A stretch of DNA of 64,000 nt from Flavobacterium gawalongense (GCF_007097265.1 NZ_VJZP01000002.1:1-64000), one strand, 5' to 3'; positions 16,777 to 26,521 are shown, numbered from the stretch's first letter. Numbers and translations are program-made. Notes: generated by a model from the sequence alone, not told the origin.

Positions 16777-19167
16777 TTACTTTTTATACGGAATAAAGAC
16801 CAATTTTGTTGAAGTTCTAACAATCTCCTCCTTGTTCAGTTTCATTCTTCTAAATTTCCCTGCGTTGTAAAGCTCAGCTTGATCGCTATAATGCGAACTT
16901 AATGGATTTCCGGATTGTCCCGTTGGCAAGATACTCCAACTGTTTTCTATGTCAGAAAAATCAATAATTCTTCTAGTTGACGGACCACCTTTTACAAGAT
17001 AATTTCCATCATCCGTAAAATCAAAGAACAAGTTATTAATAACTTCAGTAGAGCCTGAAACTTCGAAAGGCCCCACATTGAAAATTTTTCTTAGCGCCGC
17101 CACTTTCCCTAATGGATGCTGGTGTTCTAATGTATGTACTTTATTCCAAGTCCAAGCCGGAACAGAATTTCCCAATTGTTTTTCTAAGGCTGTAATAGCC
17201 TCTTTAAAAGATTTTGATAGAATTTGACTTCTGGTTTCTTTTCTATTTTTACTGGCAATATTGTCCCACCAAAGCGACGCTGCATTTGCCATTTGTTTTG
17301 CAATTATCTGCTTCATAATATGTGTTCCCAGAAATTGTTTGAAATTAACTTCTCCGAGTTCGTCTTCAAAAGTATTTTTTAAATACAAATAAACCCATTT
17401 GTTATAAATCGTTGGTGCTACATCTCCAAGATTATTGGATCCACTCCAAACTTTCAAAATGTCTATAGCTTCTTTTTCATTTTGAGAAAGCACATTATAA
17501 TTGGCACTCGAAATTAAAGTTGCAACCACTTCTGGAGCAACTGATGACGTATTATCGAAAATCATTTTACTTACCGCTTCTTTGTCCCAATTGGATTTTG
17601 GATTTAATAATTGCGTGATTCTTTTGGCTCTGTCTTCAGGAAGATAATATCCAGGATATAAAAACCCGTCTATTGGTTCTGGCTGATTATTGGCAGAATA
17701 AACGTAATTCCAATTTGGATTCTCCGCCGAAGGGTTTTTGGAGAAATCCAAATATTCGGTAATATCGTCTTTACCGCTGGCTCCATCAAGAATAAAATTA
17801 GTGTTCACGCCCTCATTGTGTTTGTATAATTTCCCTGTTGCCCACCAAGCCACATTTCCTTTGGCATCACCATACATCACATTCAATCCTGGGGCAGCAA
17901 TTAAAGCCACTCCTTTGTGAAAATCCGCTTTGCTTTTAGCGTGTGAAAGCATGTAAACGGCATCGAGAATCTGAATCGGTTGTTGCGTATAAATCCATGA
18001 CATCGCAACGGGCTTGTTTTTATTTAAACCATCAATCAAGTCATTCATAATAGGACCGTGACGACTCACTTTTAAATTCAGAACCACATCAGCAGTATCT
18101 TTTACTTTTATGATTTTTTTGCTAATTTCATACGCACTGAAACCGTTTGGTGTTTTGTATGCATTGGTATCAGTTGGGTTATTCTCTTCTTGGTACAAAT
18201 CAATATCATCATTTTCAAACATGGTCAAACCATATGCATATTCGCGGTTGTGTCCCAACAAAGGATAGGGAGTTCCAGCCAAATAACAGCCGTACAATTC
18301 GAAATCTGGGGTTACCAAATGTGCTTCGTACCAAGTTCCGGGTTGTGAAAACCCAATATGAGGATCATTGGCAAAAATAACTTTACCGTTTTTGGTTTTC
18401 TTTGGAGCTATAACCCAACTGTTGCTTCCTACAAATGGAGGAATTGGCGATTGATCTAAAAGTGAAGCTATTGATTTTGCAATATCGATATATTCCTGCG
18501 GAGTTTCTTTGGCATTTTTAATTCGGGTAGTATTGAAAGAGCCATCAATTCCAAAATCTTTAAGATACTCCATTCCGTATTTGTTTCGAATATCAGTCAA
18601 TAATGGATCTGATTTTTGAGCCATCGCAAAACTAAAAGACATATATCCAAAAATATTATAAACGTCTTTTATGGTGAATTTCTCTTTCTTAACCCCAACT
18701 AAACTGAACTCTATAGGAGTTTTTCCTTCTTCTAAATATTGATTAATTCCATCCAAATAAGCCATTGTCAATTGGTAACTTGAACTGTTTTCATCCAAAG
18801 CAGCAATCGCTTTTGCAGAAGCTTCTTCGATTCCGAGTCCCGCAAAAAAGGTATCATTTTTCAATGCGACCGAACCAAAAATCTCCGATAATCGTCCCGG
18901 AGCAATACGTCGCATCAATTCCATTTGCCACAATCGGTCTTGCGCATGCACATAACCCAAAGCTTCCATCGCGTCCTTTGAATTATTGGCATAAATATGA
19001 GGCACTCCAAATTCATCAAAATAAACCGTAGTTTCTTTCTGGATATTTTTTAGTTGTACTTCGCCATCATATTTTGGTTTTAGATAAAATCCGTAACCAA
19101 TTAAAGCTATTGTTATAATCACTACTAACGAAAGTAAAACGAGAAGGAGTTTTTTAAGTTTTTTCAT
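16777..19167 (-). CDS. Penicillin acylase-family Ntn hydrolase
   Basis: A 796-aa precursor of the penicillin acylase family, enzymes that cut amide bonds in acylated amines such as penicillins, acyl-homoserine lactones or other N-acyl compounds. An N-terminal helix (LLLVLLSLVVIITIALIGYGFYL) acts as signal or anchor. The alpha part starts at TTVYFDEFGVPHIYA. The beta chain would begin at Ser248 (SNSWVIAPKKT), the nucleophile released by self-cleavage, and NDPHIGFSQPGTWYE follows as usual. It lies between kynU and kmo. No enzyme for N-formylkynurenine is seen nearby, so a link to that step is only a guess. Confidence 0.88.
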   Translation of the reverse strand: MKKLKKLLLVLLSLVVIITIALIGYGFYLKPKYDGEVQLKNIQKETTVYFDEFGVPHIYANNSKDAMEALGYVHAQDRLWQMELMRRIAPGRLSEIFGSVALKNDTFFAGLGIEEASAKAIAALDENSSSYQLTMAYLDGINQYLEEGKTPIEFSLVGVKKEKFTIKDVYNIFGYMSFSFAMAQKSDPLLTDIRNKYGMEYLKDFGIDGSFNTTRIKNAKETPQEYIDIAKSIASLLDQSPIPPFVGSNSWVIAPKKTKNGKVIFANDPHIGFSQPGTWYEAHLVTPDFELYGCYLAGTPYPLLGHNREYAYGLTMFENDDIDLYQEENNPTDTNAYKTPNGFSAYEISKKIIKVKDTADVVLNLKVSRHGPIMNDLIDGLNKNKPVAMSWIYTQQPIQILDAVYMLSHAKSKADFHKGVALIAAPGLNVMYGDAKGNVAWWATGKLYKHNEGVNTNFILDGASGKDDITEYLDFSKNPSAENPNWNYVYSANNQPEPIDGFLYPGYYLPEDRAKRITQLLNPKSNWDKEAVSKMIFDNTSSVAPEVVATLISSANYNVLSQNEKEAIDILKVWSGSNNLGDVAPTIYNKWVYLYLKNTFEDELGEVNFKQFLGTHIMKQIIAKQMANAASLWWDNIASKNRKETRSQILSKSFKEAITALEKQLGNSVPAWTWNKVHTLEHQHPLGKVAALRKIFNVGPFEVSGSTEVINNLFFDFTDDGNYLVKGGPSTRRIIDFSDIENSWSILPTGQSGNPLSSHYSDQAELYNAGKFRRMKLNKEEIVRTSTKLVFIPYKK

Positions 19168-19225
19168 TTAAAATAAATTACATTTATAAACCCAAATAAT
19201 TTGAAAGATTAAACAAAAGCATTGG

Positions 19226-20512
19226 CTATCCAACTATCCCCGATTTCAAGATTTGTCCAAAGTGATACATGTCCTCAAAAGACGTATATAATGGAACTGG
19301 AGCTAAACGAATAACATTTGGTTCCCGCCAATCCGTTATTACTCCATTTTCCATAAGATAGTCAAACAAACTGCGTCCTTCTCCATGAAGCAATACTGAT
19401 AATTGTGACGCTCTTTCAGATGGATTCGATGGTGTAATGATTTCGAAGCTGCTATCCACTTCTTTGTCTATTTCGTGCAGAATAAATTCTAAATACGAAG
19501 TGATTTTATCTCTTTTTTGGATTAACGCCTCCATTCCAATTTCATCAAACATTTCTACTGAAGCCAAATAAGGTGCTAAAGAAAGAACCGGTAAATTACT
19601 GATTTGCCAACCATCTGCACCATGAATGGGATTGAAAGTTTGTTCCATCTTGAAACGACGCTCTTTATTGTGTCCCCACCAACCGGCGAATCTTGGCAAC
19701 TCCGGATTATTGTGGTGTTTTTCATGAATGAAACATCCCGAAGCATTTCCCGGTCCTGAATTCATATATTTGTAACTGCACCAAGCAGCAAAATCCACAT
19801 CCCAATCGTGTAATTCCAATTTTACATTTCCTGCAGCGTGGGCCAAATCCCAACCTACATAAGCTCCCGCTTTATGACCTGCGGCTGTTATGGTTTTCAT
19901 ATCAAAAACTTGTCCTGTGTAATAGTTGACACCACCAATTAAAACCAAAGCCAACTCCTCACCAACTTCTTCAATTTTTGCCAAAACATCTTCTAAACGT
20001 ATGTTGTGTTCGCCTTCGCGGCGCTTAATCTCAACAATAGCCTCTTCTGGTTTTATCCCGATGTTTCGGGAATGAAAATGCACTTGACTTTGAAACATAT
20101 ATTGATCCGATGGAAATGCTTTTTCCTCACAAATAATTTTATATCTGGTTTTTGTAGGTCGGTAAAAGGAAACCATTAACAAATGAAGATTGACCGTTAA
20201 CGTATTCATCACCGTAATTTCGCTTGGCAAAGCGCCAACAATTTTACTCAACGGATTAGCAAATCGTTCTTGGTAATCCCACCAAGGTTTTTCTGCATAA
20301 AAATGACCTTCTACAGCCAAATTTGCCCAGTCATTCATCACCTCATCTACATACCCTTTAGTACGTTTGGGTTGTAATCCTAGTGAATTTCCTGTAAAAT
20401 AAATTACCTTTTTTCTATTTACCTGCGGAAAAATAAATTCATCTTGGTATTTATTTAATGGATCTTGTGAATCGAGTTGTTTTGCAAATTCAAGGGTATT
20501 TTCGAAAGTCAT
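19226..20512 (-). CDS. kynU: Kynureninase
   Basis: PLP enzyme that cleaves kynurenine or 3-hydroxykynurenine to (3-hydroxy)anthranilate and alanine. 428 aa. Typical segments are TGNSLGLQPK near the start, VGWDLAHAAGNVKLELHDWDVDFAAWCSYKYMNSGPG (PLP lysine in YKY) and FAGWWGHNKERRF. It is first in the operon with the acylase and kmo, so the operon probably makes 3-hydroxyanthranilate for tryptophan breakdown or NAD synthesis. A tryptophan dioxygenase is not in this window. Confidence 0.94.
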   Translation of the reverse strand: MTFENTLEFAKQLDSQDPLNKYQDEFIFPQVNRKKVIYFTGNSLGLQPKRTKGYVDEVMNDWANLAVEGHFYAEKPWWDYQERFANPLSKIVGALPSEITVMNTLTVNLHLLMVSFYRPTKTRYKIICEEKAFPSDQYMFQSQVHFHSRNIGIKPEEAIVEIKRREGEHNIRLEDVLAKIEEVGEELALVLIGGVNYYTGQVFDMKTITAAGHKAGAYVGWDLAHAAGNVKLELHDWDVDFAAWCSYKYMNSGPGNASGCFIHEKHHNNPELPRFAGWWGHNKERRFKMEQTFNPIHGADGWQISNLPVLSLAPYLASVEMFDEIGMEALIQKRDKITSYLEFILHEIDKEVDSSFEIITPSNPSERASQLSVLLHGEGRSLFDYLMENGVITDWREPNVIRLAPVPLYTSFEDMYHFGQILKSGIVG

Positions 20513-20653
20513 TGTTTGTATTTTGTTTCGTAAAAGTAGAGAAAAAAGAAGAAAGAGAAAAGAAGAAAGATAAAATGGCTAAGAACATGATTTTCTTCTG
20601 ATCAATTAGAATATGCTCAAAATAACGGGTGTTGAATATTGAAAAACTCACTG
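20513..20653. other. kynU upstream region
   Basis: About 140 bp upstream of kynU. It is AT-rich and holds no gene. A purine-rich run (agagaaaaaagaagaaag) precedes the gene, but I see no clear TAnnTTTG promoter. Confidence 0.4.
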
Positions 20654-21100
20654 TGTGAGGGCAATGTCATTAAGTTAAGGATTCGTCAGTTCGAGTTAAG
20701 TAAAAATTTGCGATAGAAAATTTTTAAGAAGTATCGAGAACCTTTTGATATTAAAGACTTCTCGATACTATTTTGAATAGTAAAGCTATCGCATTACTAT
20801 TCAAAATCACTACCATTGACGTTTTTTCAAAACTAATATAAAACCTATCGTATGGACACAAATAGTAAAGGTTAAATTTGAACACGAATTCCACTAATTT
20901 TCACAAATCTATGCGGCTAATACAGTTCGTGTAATTAATTTCACGAATGAATTCGTGGCAATTCGTGGAATTCGTGTTTATTTTTAGACTTATGTCCAGA
21001 CGATAGGTATAATACGTCATTTTATATTGCTTTTTTTGTAAAAAAATTAAACCTCGAAGTGACTTGCAAAACCTCTTAACTTAATGACATTGTGTGAGGG
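20654..21100. mobile_element. MITE-like element with 18-bp TIRs and 8-bp target duplication
   Basis: A non-coding element of about 430 bp (20662-21092) with perfect 18-bp terminal inverted repeats, caatgtcattaagttaag at 20662-20679 and its complement at 21075-21092. Both ends are flanked by the direct repeat tgtgaggg (20654-20661 and 21093-21100), the mark of a transposition event. Inside are nested palindromes: 20709-20807; a 15-bp pair with one mismatch at 20844-20858/20993-21007; and a perfect 14-bp pair at 20881-20894/20965-20978. No transposase is encoded, so it must have been moved by an enzyme elsewhere. I cannot assign the family. Confidence 0.8.
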
Positions 21101-21225
21101 ATAGTAGCGAAAATCCTTTTTTTCCGCTCCTTTAGCGGAAAAAAGATTACCTCATTTTACTTTTATTTTAATTGGAATTCGGTGAATTTCATTTGTAGCG
21201 AATAGCCCGACCCGCTTTTTCAGCG
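21093..21225 (+). repeat. Variable-stem dispersed element, copy C
   Basis: Left end gtgagggatagtagcgaaaatcc, variable stem (ttttttccgct / agcggaaaaaa), right end ttgtagcgaatagcccgacccg. The MITE-like element has inserted at its left edge, which splits its flank. It lies downstream of queA. Confidence 0.6.
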
Positions 21226-21256
21226 GGACACACCCTTCTTCGACTGCGCTCAGGAT

Positions 21257-21288
21257 AAAAAAAATCTCGCCATTGCTGACGAGATTTT
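21257..21288 (-). terminator. queA terminator
   Basis: Minus-strand hairpin AAAATCTCG/CGAGATTTT (21261-21269 with 21280-21288) with a 10-nt loop, followed by a U8 tract. It is about 30 nt past the queA stop codon. Confidence 0.8.
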
Positions 21289-21294
21289 GTTATT

Positions 21295-21319
21295 TAGAAT
21301 CTGAAATAAATTCAGATTA
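21295..21319. repeat. Short TTCTGAA palindrome at the queA stop
   Basis: tagaatctgaaataaattcagatta is a copy of the short palindrome ATTCTGAAA(C/T)AAATTCAGA. Further copies are at 60868-60889 and inside the metX riboswitch. The queA stop codon is part of this copy. Confidence 0.55.
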
Positions 21320-22366
21320 TATGATCAACATGGCATCACCGTAAGAATAGAATTTGTATCCTTCTTTGATTGCTTCTGCATAGGCCCTTTTCATTAAATC
21401 ATGTCCGCAGAATGCTGAAACCATCATTAATAAAGTAGATTTTGGCGTGTGGAAATTTGTAATCATACACGTTGGAATCGTAAATTCATGTGGAGGAAAA
21501 ACGAATTTATTTGTCCATCCATCAAAAGGATTCAATGTGTTTTGTGAAGACACTGAACTTTCAACGGCACGCATAGAAGTAGTTCCTACAGTACAAATAC
21601 GTTTCTTTTTAGCTTTGGCTTCATTAACAATATCACAGGCTTCTTGAGTAATTTTTAATTCCTCCGAATCCATTTTGTGTTTTGATAAATCCTCAACCTC
21701 AACTGGATTAAAAGTTCCTAAACCTACGTGAAGCGTTACTTCGGCAAATTTTATCCCTTTGATTTCTAATTTTTTTAATAAATGTTTCGAGAAGTGCAAT
21801 CCTGCAGTTGGCGCCGCAACAGCTCCTTCTTCTTTAGCATAAATCGTTTGATAACGTTCCGCATCTTCCGGAGTTACGTCTCTAGAAATGTATTTTGGGA
21901 TTGGAGTTTCTCCAAGTTCCGTTAATTTATTTCTGAATTCTTCATAAGAACCGTCGTAAAGAAAACGCAATGTTCTACCACGAGAAGTAGTATTGTCGAT
22001 AACCTCAGCTACTAATGAGTCGTCATCTCCAAAATATAATTTGTTTCCAATTCTGATTTTACGGGCCGGATCAACCAAAACATCCCAAAGTCTTTGCTCA
22101 GAGTTTAATTCTCTAAGTAAAAAAACTTCGATTCTTGCTCCTGTTTTTTCCTTGTTTCCATACAAACGTGCTGGAAAAACCTTGGTGTTATTCAGAATTA
22201 AAACATCTCCGTCATCAAAATAATCGATAACATCTTTGAACATTTTGTGTTCTATGGTTTGCTTCTTACGATCAATAACCATTAGACGTGATTCGTCTCT
22301 GTTTTCAGCTGGATATTCGGCAAGAAGTTCTTTTGGTAAATCGAATTGAAAATGTGATAATTTCAT
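21317..22366 (-). CDS. queA: tRNA preQ1(34) S-adenosylmethionine ribosyltransferase-isomerase
   Basis: Transfers and isomerises the ribosyl part of SAM onto preQ1 in tRNA, giving epoxyqueuosine. 349 aa. Signatures are [23 protein letters not shown] at the start, [16 protein letters not shown], and the [17 protein letters not shown] and [12 protein letters not shown] segments that line the active site. The end has [27 protein letters not shown]. It follows aroA by about 160 bp on the same strand and shares the queuosine pathway with queE. Confidence 0.96.
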   Translation of the reverse strand: MKLSHFQFDLPKELLAEYPAENRDESRLMVIDRKKQTIEHKMFKDVIDYFDDGDVLILNNTKVFPARLYGNKEKTGARIEVFLLRELNSEQRLWDVLVDPARKIRIGNKLYFGDDDSLVAEVIDNTTSRGRTLRFLYDGSYEEFRNKLTELGETPIPKYISRDVTPEDAERYQTIYAKEEGAVAAPTAGLHFSKHLLKKLEIKGIKFAEVTLHVGLGTFNPVEVEDLSKHKMDSEELKITQEACDIVNEAKAKKKRICTVGTTSMRAVESSVSSQNTLNPFDGWTNKFVFPPHEFTIPTCMITNFHTPKSTLLMMVSAFCGHDLMKRAYAEAIKEGYKFYSYGDAMLII

Positions 22367-22527
22367 TTGATAAAGTTATGAGTTATGGATTATGAATTAT
22401 GTCCTTCGTCTGCGCTCAGGATGACAATCTTAATCCGAGTGTGCAAATATACGATTGTGAGATAGGCGTTGTCAAGTGTTTTGCTGTTTATTTTCAAAAG
22501 CGGCTGATTGACTACCCTTTACAACTC

Positions 22528-23757
22528 TTATTTTTCTGAAATTTCGAAGCCTAAACTTTTTAAATCATTCCAAAAATCAGGATATGATTTGGAGACTACT
22601 TCCGCATTTTCAATGATTATTGGCACTTTTAAAGCTAAAGGTGCAAATGCCATTGCCATTCTGTGATCGTTATACGTAGCGATTGGTATATTATGATTGA
22701 TGTCGCTTGAAGCCACAAGCGTCAAGCTATCATTGGTAACTGATATATTCGCCCCTAGTTTTGTCATCTCAATTCGTAGTGCTTCCAGTCTATCCGTTTC
22801 TTTAATTTTCAACGTATGAAGACCTGTAAGATGACAACCAATTCCTAACCCAAGACAAGTAACTACTATCGTTTGGGCAATATCAGGTGTATTATTAAGT
22901 TCAAAATTTACAGTATGAGGAACAAAGCCAGCTTGTTTTATAAGCGTCATTTTGTTTCCTTCAAAATGCGTTTCAACTCCCATCTCTTTGTAGATTTCAA
23001 CCAAAGCGGAATCGCCCTGCAAACTGGTTTCTTTATAACTGGTCAATGAAATGGTAGCATTTTCAGCTAAAGCAGCCAAACTAAAAAAGTACGAAGCAGA
23101 ACTCCAATCGGATTCCACGGTCATTACTTTAGATTCCACTTCTTGTTTCGGATAAACAGTAATCACATTTCCTTCGAAACTGGTTTTGATGTCTAAATCA
23201 TTCAACAAAGCCAATGTCATTTTAATGTAAGGAACAGAAGTTATTTCTCCTACTAAGGTGATTTCGATACCGTTTTGTAGTTTTGGTGCCACTAATGACA
23301 ATGCTGATATGTATTGACTGCTTACATTAGCAGGAATATTAACCTTAGAAGCAGTGATTTTTTGTCCTTTGATTCGAATAGGCGGATAACCTACTTCATT
23401 TTCATAAGAGATTTGCGCACCCAATTGTTGCAATGCTTCAACCAAAACTTTTATTGGACGCTCTGTCATTCTTTGCGAACCAGTCAAGACCACTTCACGA
23501 CCTTCGTTTACTGCAAAATAAGCCGTTAGAAAACGCATCGCCGTTCCCGCATGATGAATATCTACTATTTCCTCGTTTCCTTTCAACGCTTTTTGCATTA
23601 CTTCACTGTCATCTGAGTTTGAAGTATTGGCCAAAGTAATATTGGGAAACAACGCTTGCAACAATAATAGTCGGTTGGTTTCACTTTTTGAGCCGGTAAT
23701 ATTTAATTGGGAATTGTCAATTGTGAATTGTGAATTCGTGCTTAATTTTAAATTCAT
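22528..23757 (-). CDS. aroA: 3-phosphoshikimate 1-carboxyvinyltransferase (EPSP synthase)
   Basis: Joins shikimate-3-phosphate and phosphoenolpyruvate in aromatic amino acid synthesis. 409 aa. Family motifs are GSKSETNRLLLLQAL (substrate loop), HHAGTAMRFLTAYFA, GSQRMTERPI and the C-terminal KETDRLEAL and YNDHRMAMAFAPLAL. The first ~20 residues (STNSQFTIDNSQL) are encoded by a simple aattgtgaattgtgaatt repeat that also fills the upstream gap, so the N-terminus is probably repeat-derived. The other early-pathway genes lie in the 30-35 kb operon, not next to it. Confidence 0.95.
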   Translation of the reverse strand: MNLKLSTNSQFTIDNSQLNITGSKSETNRLLLLQALFPNITLANTSNSDDSEVMQKALKGNEEIVDIHHAGTAMRFLTAYFAVNEGREVVLTGSQRMTERPIKVLVEALQQLGAQISYENEVGYPPIRIKGQKITASKVNIPANVSSQYISALSLVAPKLQNGIEITLVGEITSVPYIKMTLALLNDLDIKTSFEGNVITVYPKQEVESKVMTVESDWSSASYFFSLAALAENATISLTSYKETSLQGDSALVEIYKEMGVETHFEGNKMTLIKQAGFVPHTVNFELNNTPDIAQTIVVTCLGLGIGCHLTGLHTLKIKETDRLEALRIEMTKLGANISVTNDSLTLVASSDINHNIPIATYNDHRMAMAFAPLALKVPIIIENAEVVSKSYPDFWNDLKSLGFEISEK

Positions 23758-23856
23758 GTTTTTAATAATGAGTTATGAATTATGAATTATTGTCAAAATA
23801 ATTCAGGCGTGCAATTTACTACTCCTCATTCACAATTCATAATTTACAATTCACAA
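23758..23856. repeat. Simple gaattatgaattat repeat tract
   Basis: The ~100 bp between the MazG-type gene and aroA is largely variants of aattcataattcacaatt on both strands. The same motif recurs at 22370-22400 upstream of queA. No gene or terminator is visible. Confidence 0.5.
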
Positions 23857-24183
23857 TTATTTTAGTTTATCGTTGTTTTTGTGACGGTCTTTGTCTCTGA
23901 TAGATTTCAAATCCATTTTCTTATCGAAAGCAGCTTGCAAATCAATTCCTGTTTGATTCGCCAGACATAAAACCACAAAAACCACATCAGCTAATTCTTC
24001 ACCAAGATCTTTGTTTTTATCGCTTTCTTTTTCGGATTGTTCTCCGTAACGACGAGCAATGATTCGGGCGACTTCACCTACTTCTTCAGTAAGTTGCGCC
24101 ATATTGGTCAATTCATTAAAATAACGAACACCATGTTCTTTTATCCAAGTATCTACCTCTAGTTGGGAATTTTTTAAGTTCAT
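23857..24183 (-). CDS. MazG-like nucleotide pyrophosphohydrolase
   Basis: A 108-aa all-alpha NTP pyrophosphohydrolase, which hydrolyses nucleoside triphosphates, often non-canonical ones, to monophosphates. The metal-binding motif EEVGEVARIIARR (about residues 33-45) and the second acidic motif DLGEELADVVFVVLCLAN (about 61-78) form the EExxE...ExxD site. The short single-domain size fits the house-cleaning subgroup, not the 260-aa MazG. It is upstream of aroA and queA on the same strand. Confidence 0.85.
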   Translation of the reverse strand: MNLKNSQLEVDTWIKEHGVRYFNELTNMAQLTEEVGEVARIIARRYGEQSEKESDKNKDLGEELADVVFVVLCLANQTGIDLQAAFDKKMDLKSIRDKDRHKNNDKLK

Positions 24184-24531
24184 TGTTCTCTATTTTTACT
24201 TCTATCATTATGGTAACTAACCATCACTTATAATAAGCTAACTTTCATACCAGCATCAAAGATACCAGTTTATATCTTTTAACGAATCCATCTTCTACTT
24301 TTGGGACAATTATTCTACTGTAAATGCTAATTTCTGGATCCGTAAAATTTTTGAAACAAAATAAATCGCAAACAAGTGTCTTCGAGTTAAACATCAAAAC
24401 CGCTTACATAAAACAACTTAGATGTATCTTAAAAATTTAGATATAAAAGTTAAAATCTATATTAATCCAAATTGAAAAAATTATGCATTATGATTTTTTT
24501 CAAACTCAAATAACAGCCGCTAAATAGCGCC
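24184..24531. other. Gap without recognised feature
   Basis: About 350 bp between the start of the MazG-type gene and the end of the histidine kinase gene. I see no reading frame of note, no good hairpin and no repeat family member. A weak A/T-rich stretch may hold the promoter of the downstream gene. Confidence 0.5.
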
Positions 24532-26034
24532 TTATTTACTAACTAATTCAATTATAACATTATACAACTCTTCTGACTCGAAAGGTTTGGATAAATGCCT
24601 ATCTATTCCTACAGAAGAACAAGCTTCGATAACAGAACCTGTCACAACTGCGGTTAATGCTACAATTGGAATGTTTTTCTTAGTCTTATCTTCCAAGTTA
24701 CGAATAATCGAAGTAGCTTCATATCCATTCATTATTGGCATCATAATATCCATCAAAATAATATCAAAATTTTCATTAATAACTGCCTCAACTGCTAAGA
24801 CCCCATTATCTACAGTAACACAATCGAAATTAAATTTTGAAAGCACTTTTTGCACCAAAATTTGATTGATCCGATTATCTTCCGCTAAAAGAACTTTTAT
24901 TCTTTCATCTCTTTTAATAGGAATGACTAATTTGTCTTTTTTTGCAATTGATTTTGAAGCTCCTAAATTAGTATTCCCTTTAGCAAAAGGCAAGTTTACT
25001 ATAAATTTTGTACCAACACCAAGTTTACTTTCCACCTGAATATCGCCTTTCATAATAGTGATAATCTTCTTGATGATAGTCAATCCTAATCCTGTACCTC
25101 CGTATTTCCTAGCCGTATCATTGCTTACCTGAATAAATGGATCAAAAATAGTGTCTATACTATCTGAAGGAATTCCAATTCCTGAATCTTTTACTGTCAC
25201 TTTTATATAATGAAAACCTGCTTCTTCTTTATCAAACTTAATTTTCAATCTGATTTTCCCTTTTACTGGAGTGAATTTTACGGCATTACTAATCAAATTA
25301 AATAATATCTGGGAAACTCGAATAGAATCGCCATTAAGTATTACAGGAACTTTTTTATCGATTGCGATTTTAAAATCTATCGCTTTTTCCTGTACCTTAG
25401 TAGAAAAGGTATCGTAAATCAGCTGGGTAAGTTTTGGTAAATCGAAGGGTTTTTCATAAAGTGCAATTTGTCCCGATTCAATTTTTGCTAAATCCAAAAT
25501 ATCATTAATAATCACGAGAAGAATATCTCCTGACATCTTTATATAATCCAATTGCTTTTTACTATCAGCGTCTAAAGAAGGATTTTTTAACAATAAATCC
25601 GTAAATCCCAAAATACCATTAAGTGGTGTACGAATTTCATGACTCATACTGGACAAGAATTCATCTCTTGCCATGGCTAATTGTTCAGAACGTTCCTTTT
25701 CCTCGACTAATTTTTTATTGCTAGTTTCTAATAAATTTTCAGAAACCATAACTGCTTTTAATTCTTCAATATAGGTATTAAATCCCATACAGAAAACATC
25801 TAATTCATCCTGAGCATCTGAAATGGGCAAATAATTAAAAAAATCTCCAGCATAACAATTTGAAATATGTTCAATGATAACATCAGTCCTTTTCTTTTTA
25901 GATTCAATTTTTTCAGCCAAAAAAAGCAATTCTTTATGAACATCATCTAAACTATCTCCATTTGTAAGTTGTTCTTGAAACTCATCTGCATTGATTGAAC
26001 GAACCAAAGCTAATATTTCTTCTAGTTTAGTCAT
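24532..26034 (-). CDS. Soluble hybrid histidine kinase / response regulator
   Basis: A 500-aa hybrid sensor kinase without membrane helices. The N-terminal ~100 residues are helical, with no PAS or GAF domain that I recognise, followed by a coiled-coil link (NKKLVEEKERSEQLAMARDEFLSS). The HisKA box MSHEIRTPLNGILGF has the phosphorylated His132. The ATPase boxes are NLISNAVKFTP, DSGIGIP and GGTGLGL. The receiver domain (about 379-500) has Asp429 in ILMDIMMP. No output domain or DNA-binding part is seen. It is last of three genes with the oxoamine synthase fusion and the STAS-like protein, spaced 66 bp from the latter. Confidence 0.92.
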   Translation of the reverse strand: MTKLEEILALVRSINADEFQEQLTNGDSLDDVHKELLFLAEKIESKKKRTDVIIEHISNCYAGDFFNYLPISDAQDELDVFCMGFNTYIEELKAVMVSENLLETSNKKLVEEKERSEQLAMARDEFLSSMSHEIRTPLNGILGFTDLLLKNPSLDADSKKQLDYIKMSGDILLVIINDILDLAKIESGQIALYEKPFDLPKLTQLIYDTFSTKVQEKAIDFKIAIDKKVPVILNGDSIRVSQILFNLISNAVKFTPVKGKIRLKIKFDKEEAGFHYIKVTVKDSGIGIPSDSIDTIFDPFIQVSNDTARKYGGTGLGLTIIKKIITIMKGDIQVESKLGVGTKFIVNLPFAKGNTNLGASKSIAKKDKLVIPIKRDERIKVLLAEDNRINQILVQKVLSKFNFDCVTVDNGVLAVEAVINENFDIILMDIMMPIMNGYEATSIIRNLEDKTKKNIPIVALTAVVTGSVIEACSSVGIDRHLSKPFESEELYNVIIELVSK

Positions 26035-26100
26035 TTAATTTCTTCTCATTTATGTTTCATCTAATCTAACTAATTTACAGCTTTTTTTAGGAAAAAATTT

Positions 26101-26517
26101 TCAAAAAGAAACATTTTTTAAAACGATTAATCTTGCCTCTTTTTTTGCTTTTATTTCCAGTAGCCATTCAATAGCTTTTTCTTTTTTTGTAAAAAACAAA
26201 AAAGGAATTTCTGGTTTTTTTAATATCATAAACGCATTAAAAATAGCCTTGGTAAGATGAGAATTGATTATGGCCGCATTAGCGTAAATAAAATCTTGGC
26301 CATATTTAGCCGCATAATCTCTAGCTTCTTTATTGACAGACAAAACTTTTGTACCATCCATACACCAATATTGATGTTTATTATTTGAAATTTGATGTCT
26401 TAATTCAATTAACTCAACCATAACTTCCAAGGTAATATGAACAGGTTTTTTAAGTTCATTTATTAACACTCCATTTTCAAACCAATATTTTACATATTCA
26501 TTTTCAATCTCTTCCAT
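26101..26517 (-). CDS. Small STAS-like protein, DUF7793-type
   Basis: A 138-aa soluble protein. Its layout (VKYWFENGVLINELKKPVHITLEVMVELIELRHQISN, a middle strand WCMDGTKVLSVNKEARDYAAKYG, then a helical NSHLTKAIFNAFMILKKPEIPFLFFTKKEKAIEWL) resembles the STAS/SpoIIAA-like family that I recall as DUF7793, found mainly in Bacteroidota. That assignment is from memory. I chose the ATG at 26517 because an in-frame ATG at 26541 would overlap the upstream gene. It sits 4 nt after the synthase stop codon, so it is tightly coupled. Confidence 0.7.
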   Translation of the reverse strand: MEEIENEYVKYWFENGVLINELKKPVHITLEVMVELIELRHQISNNKHQYWCMDGTKVLSVNKEARDYAAKYGQDFIYANAAIINSHLTKAIFNAFMILKKPEIPFLFFTKKEKAIEWLLEIKAKKEARLIVLKNVSF

Positions 26518-26521
26518 TTTT

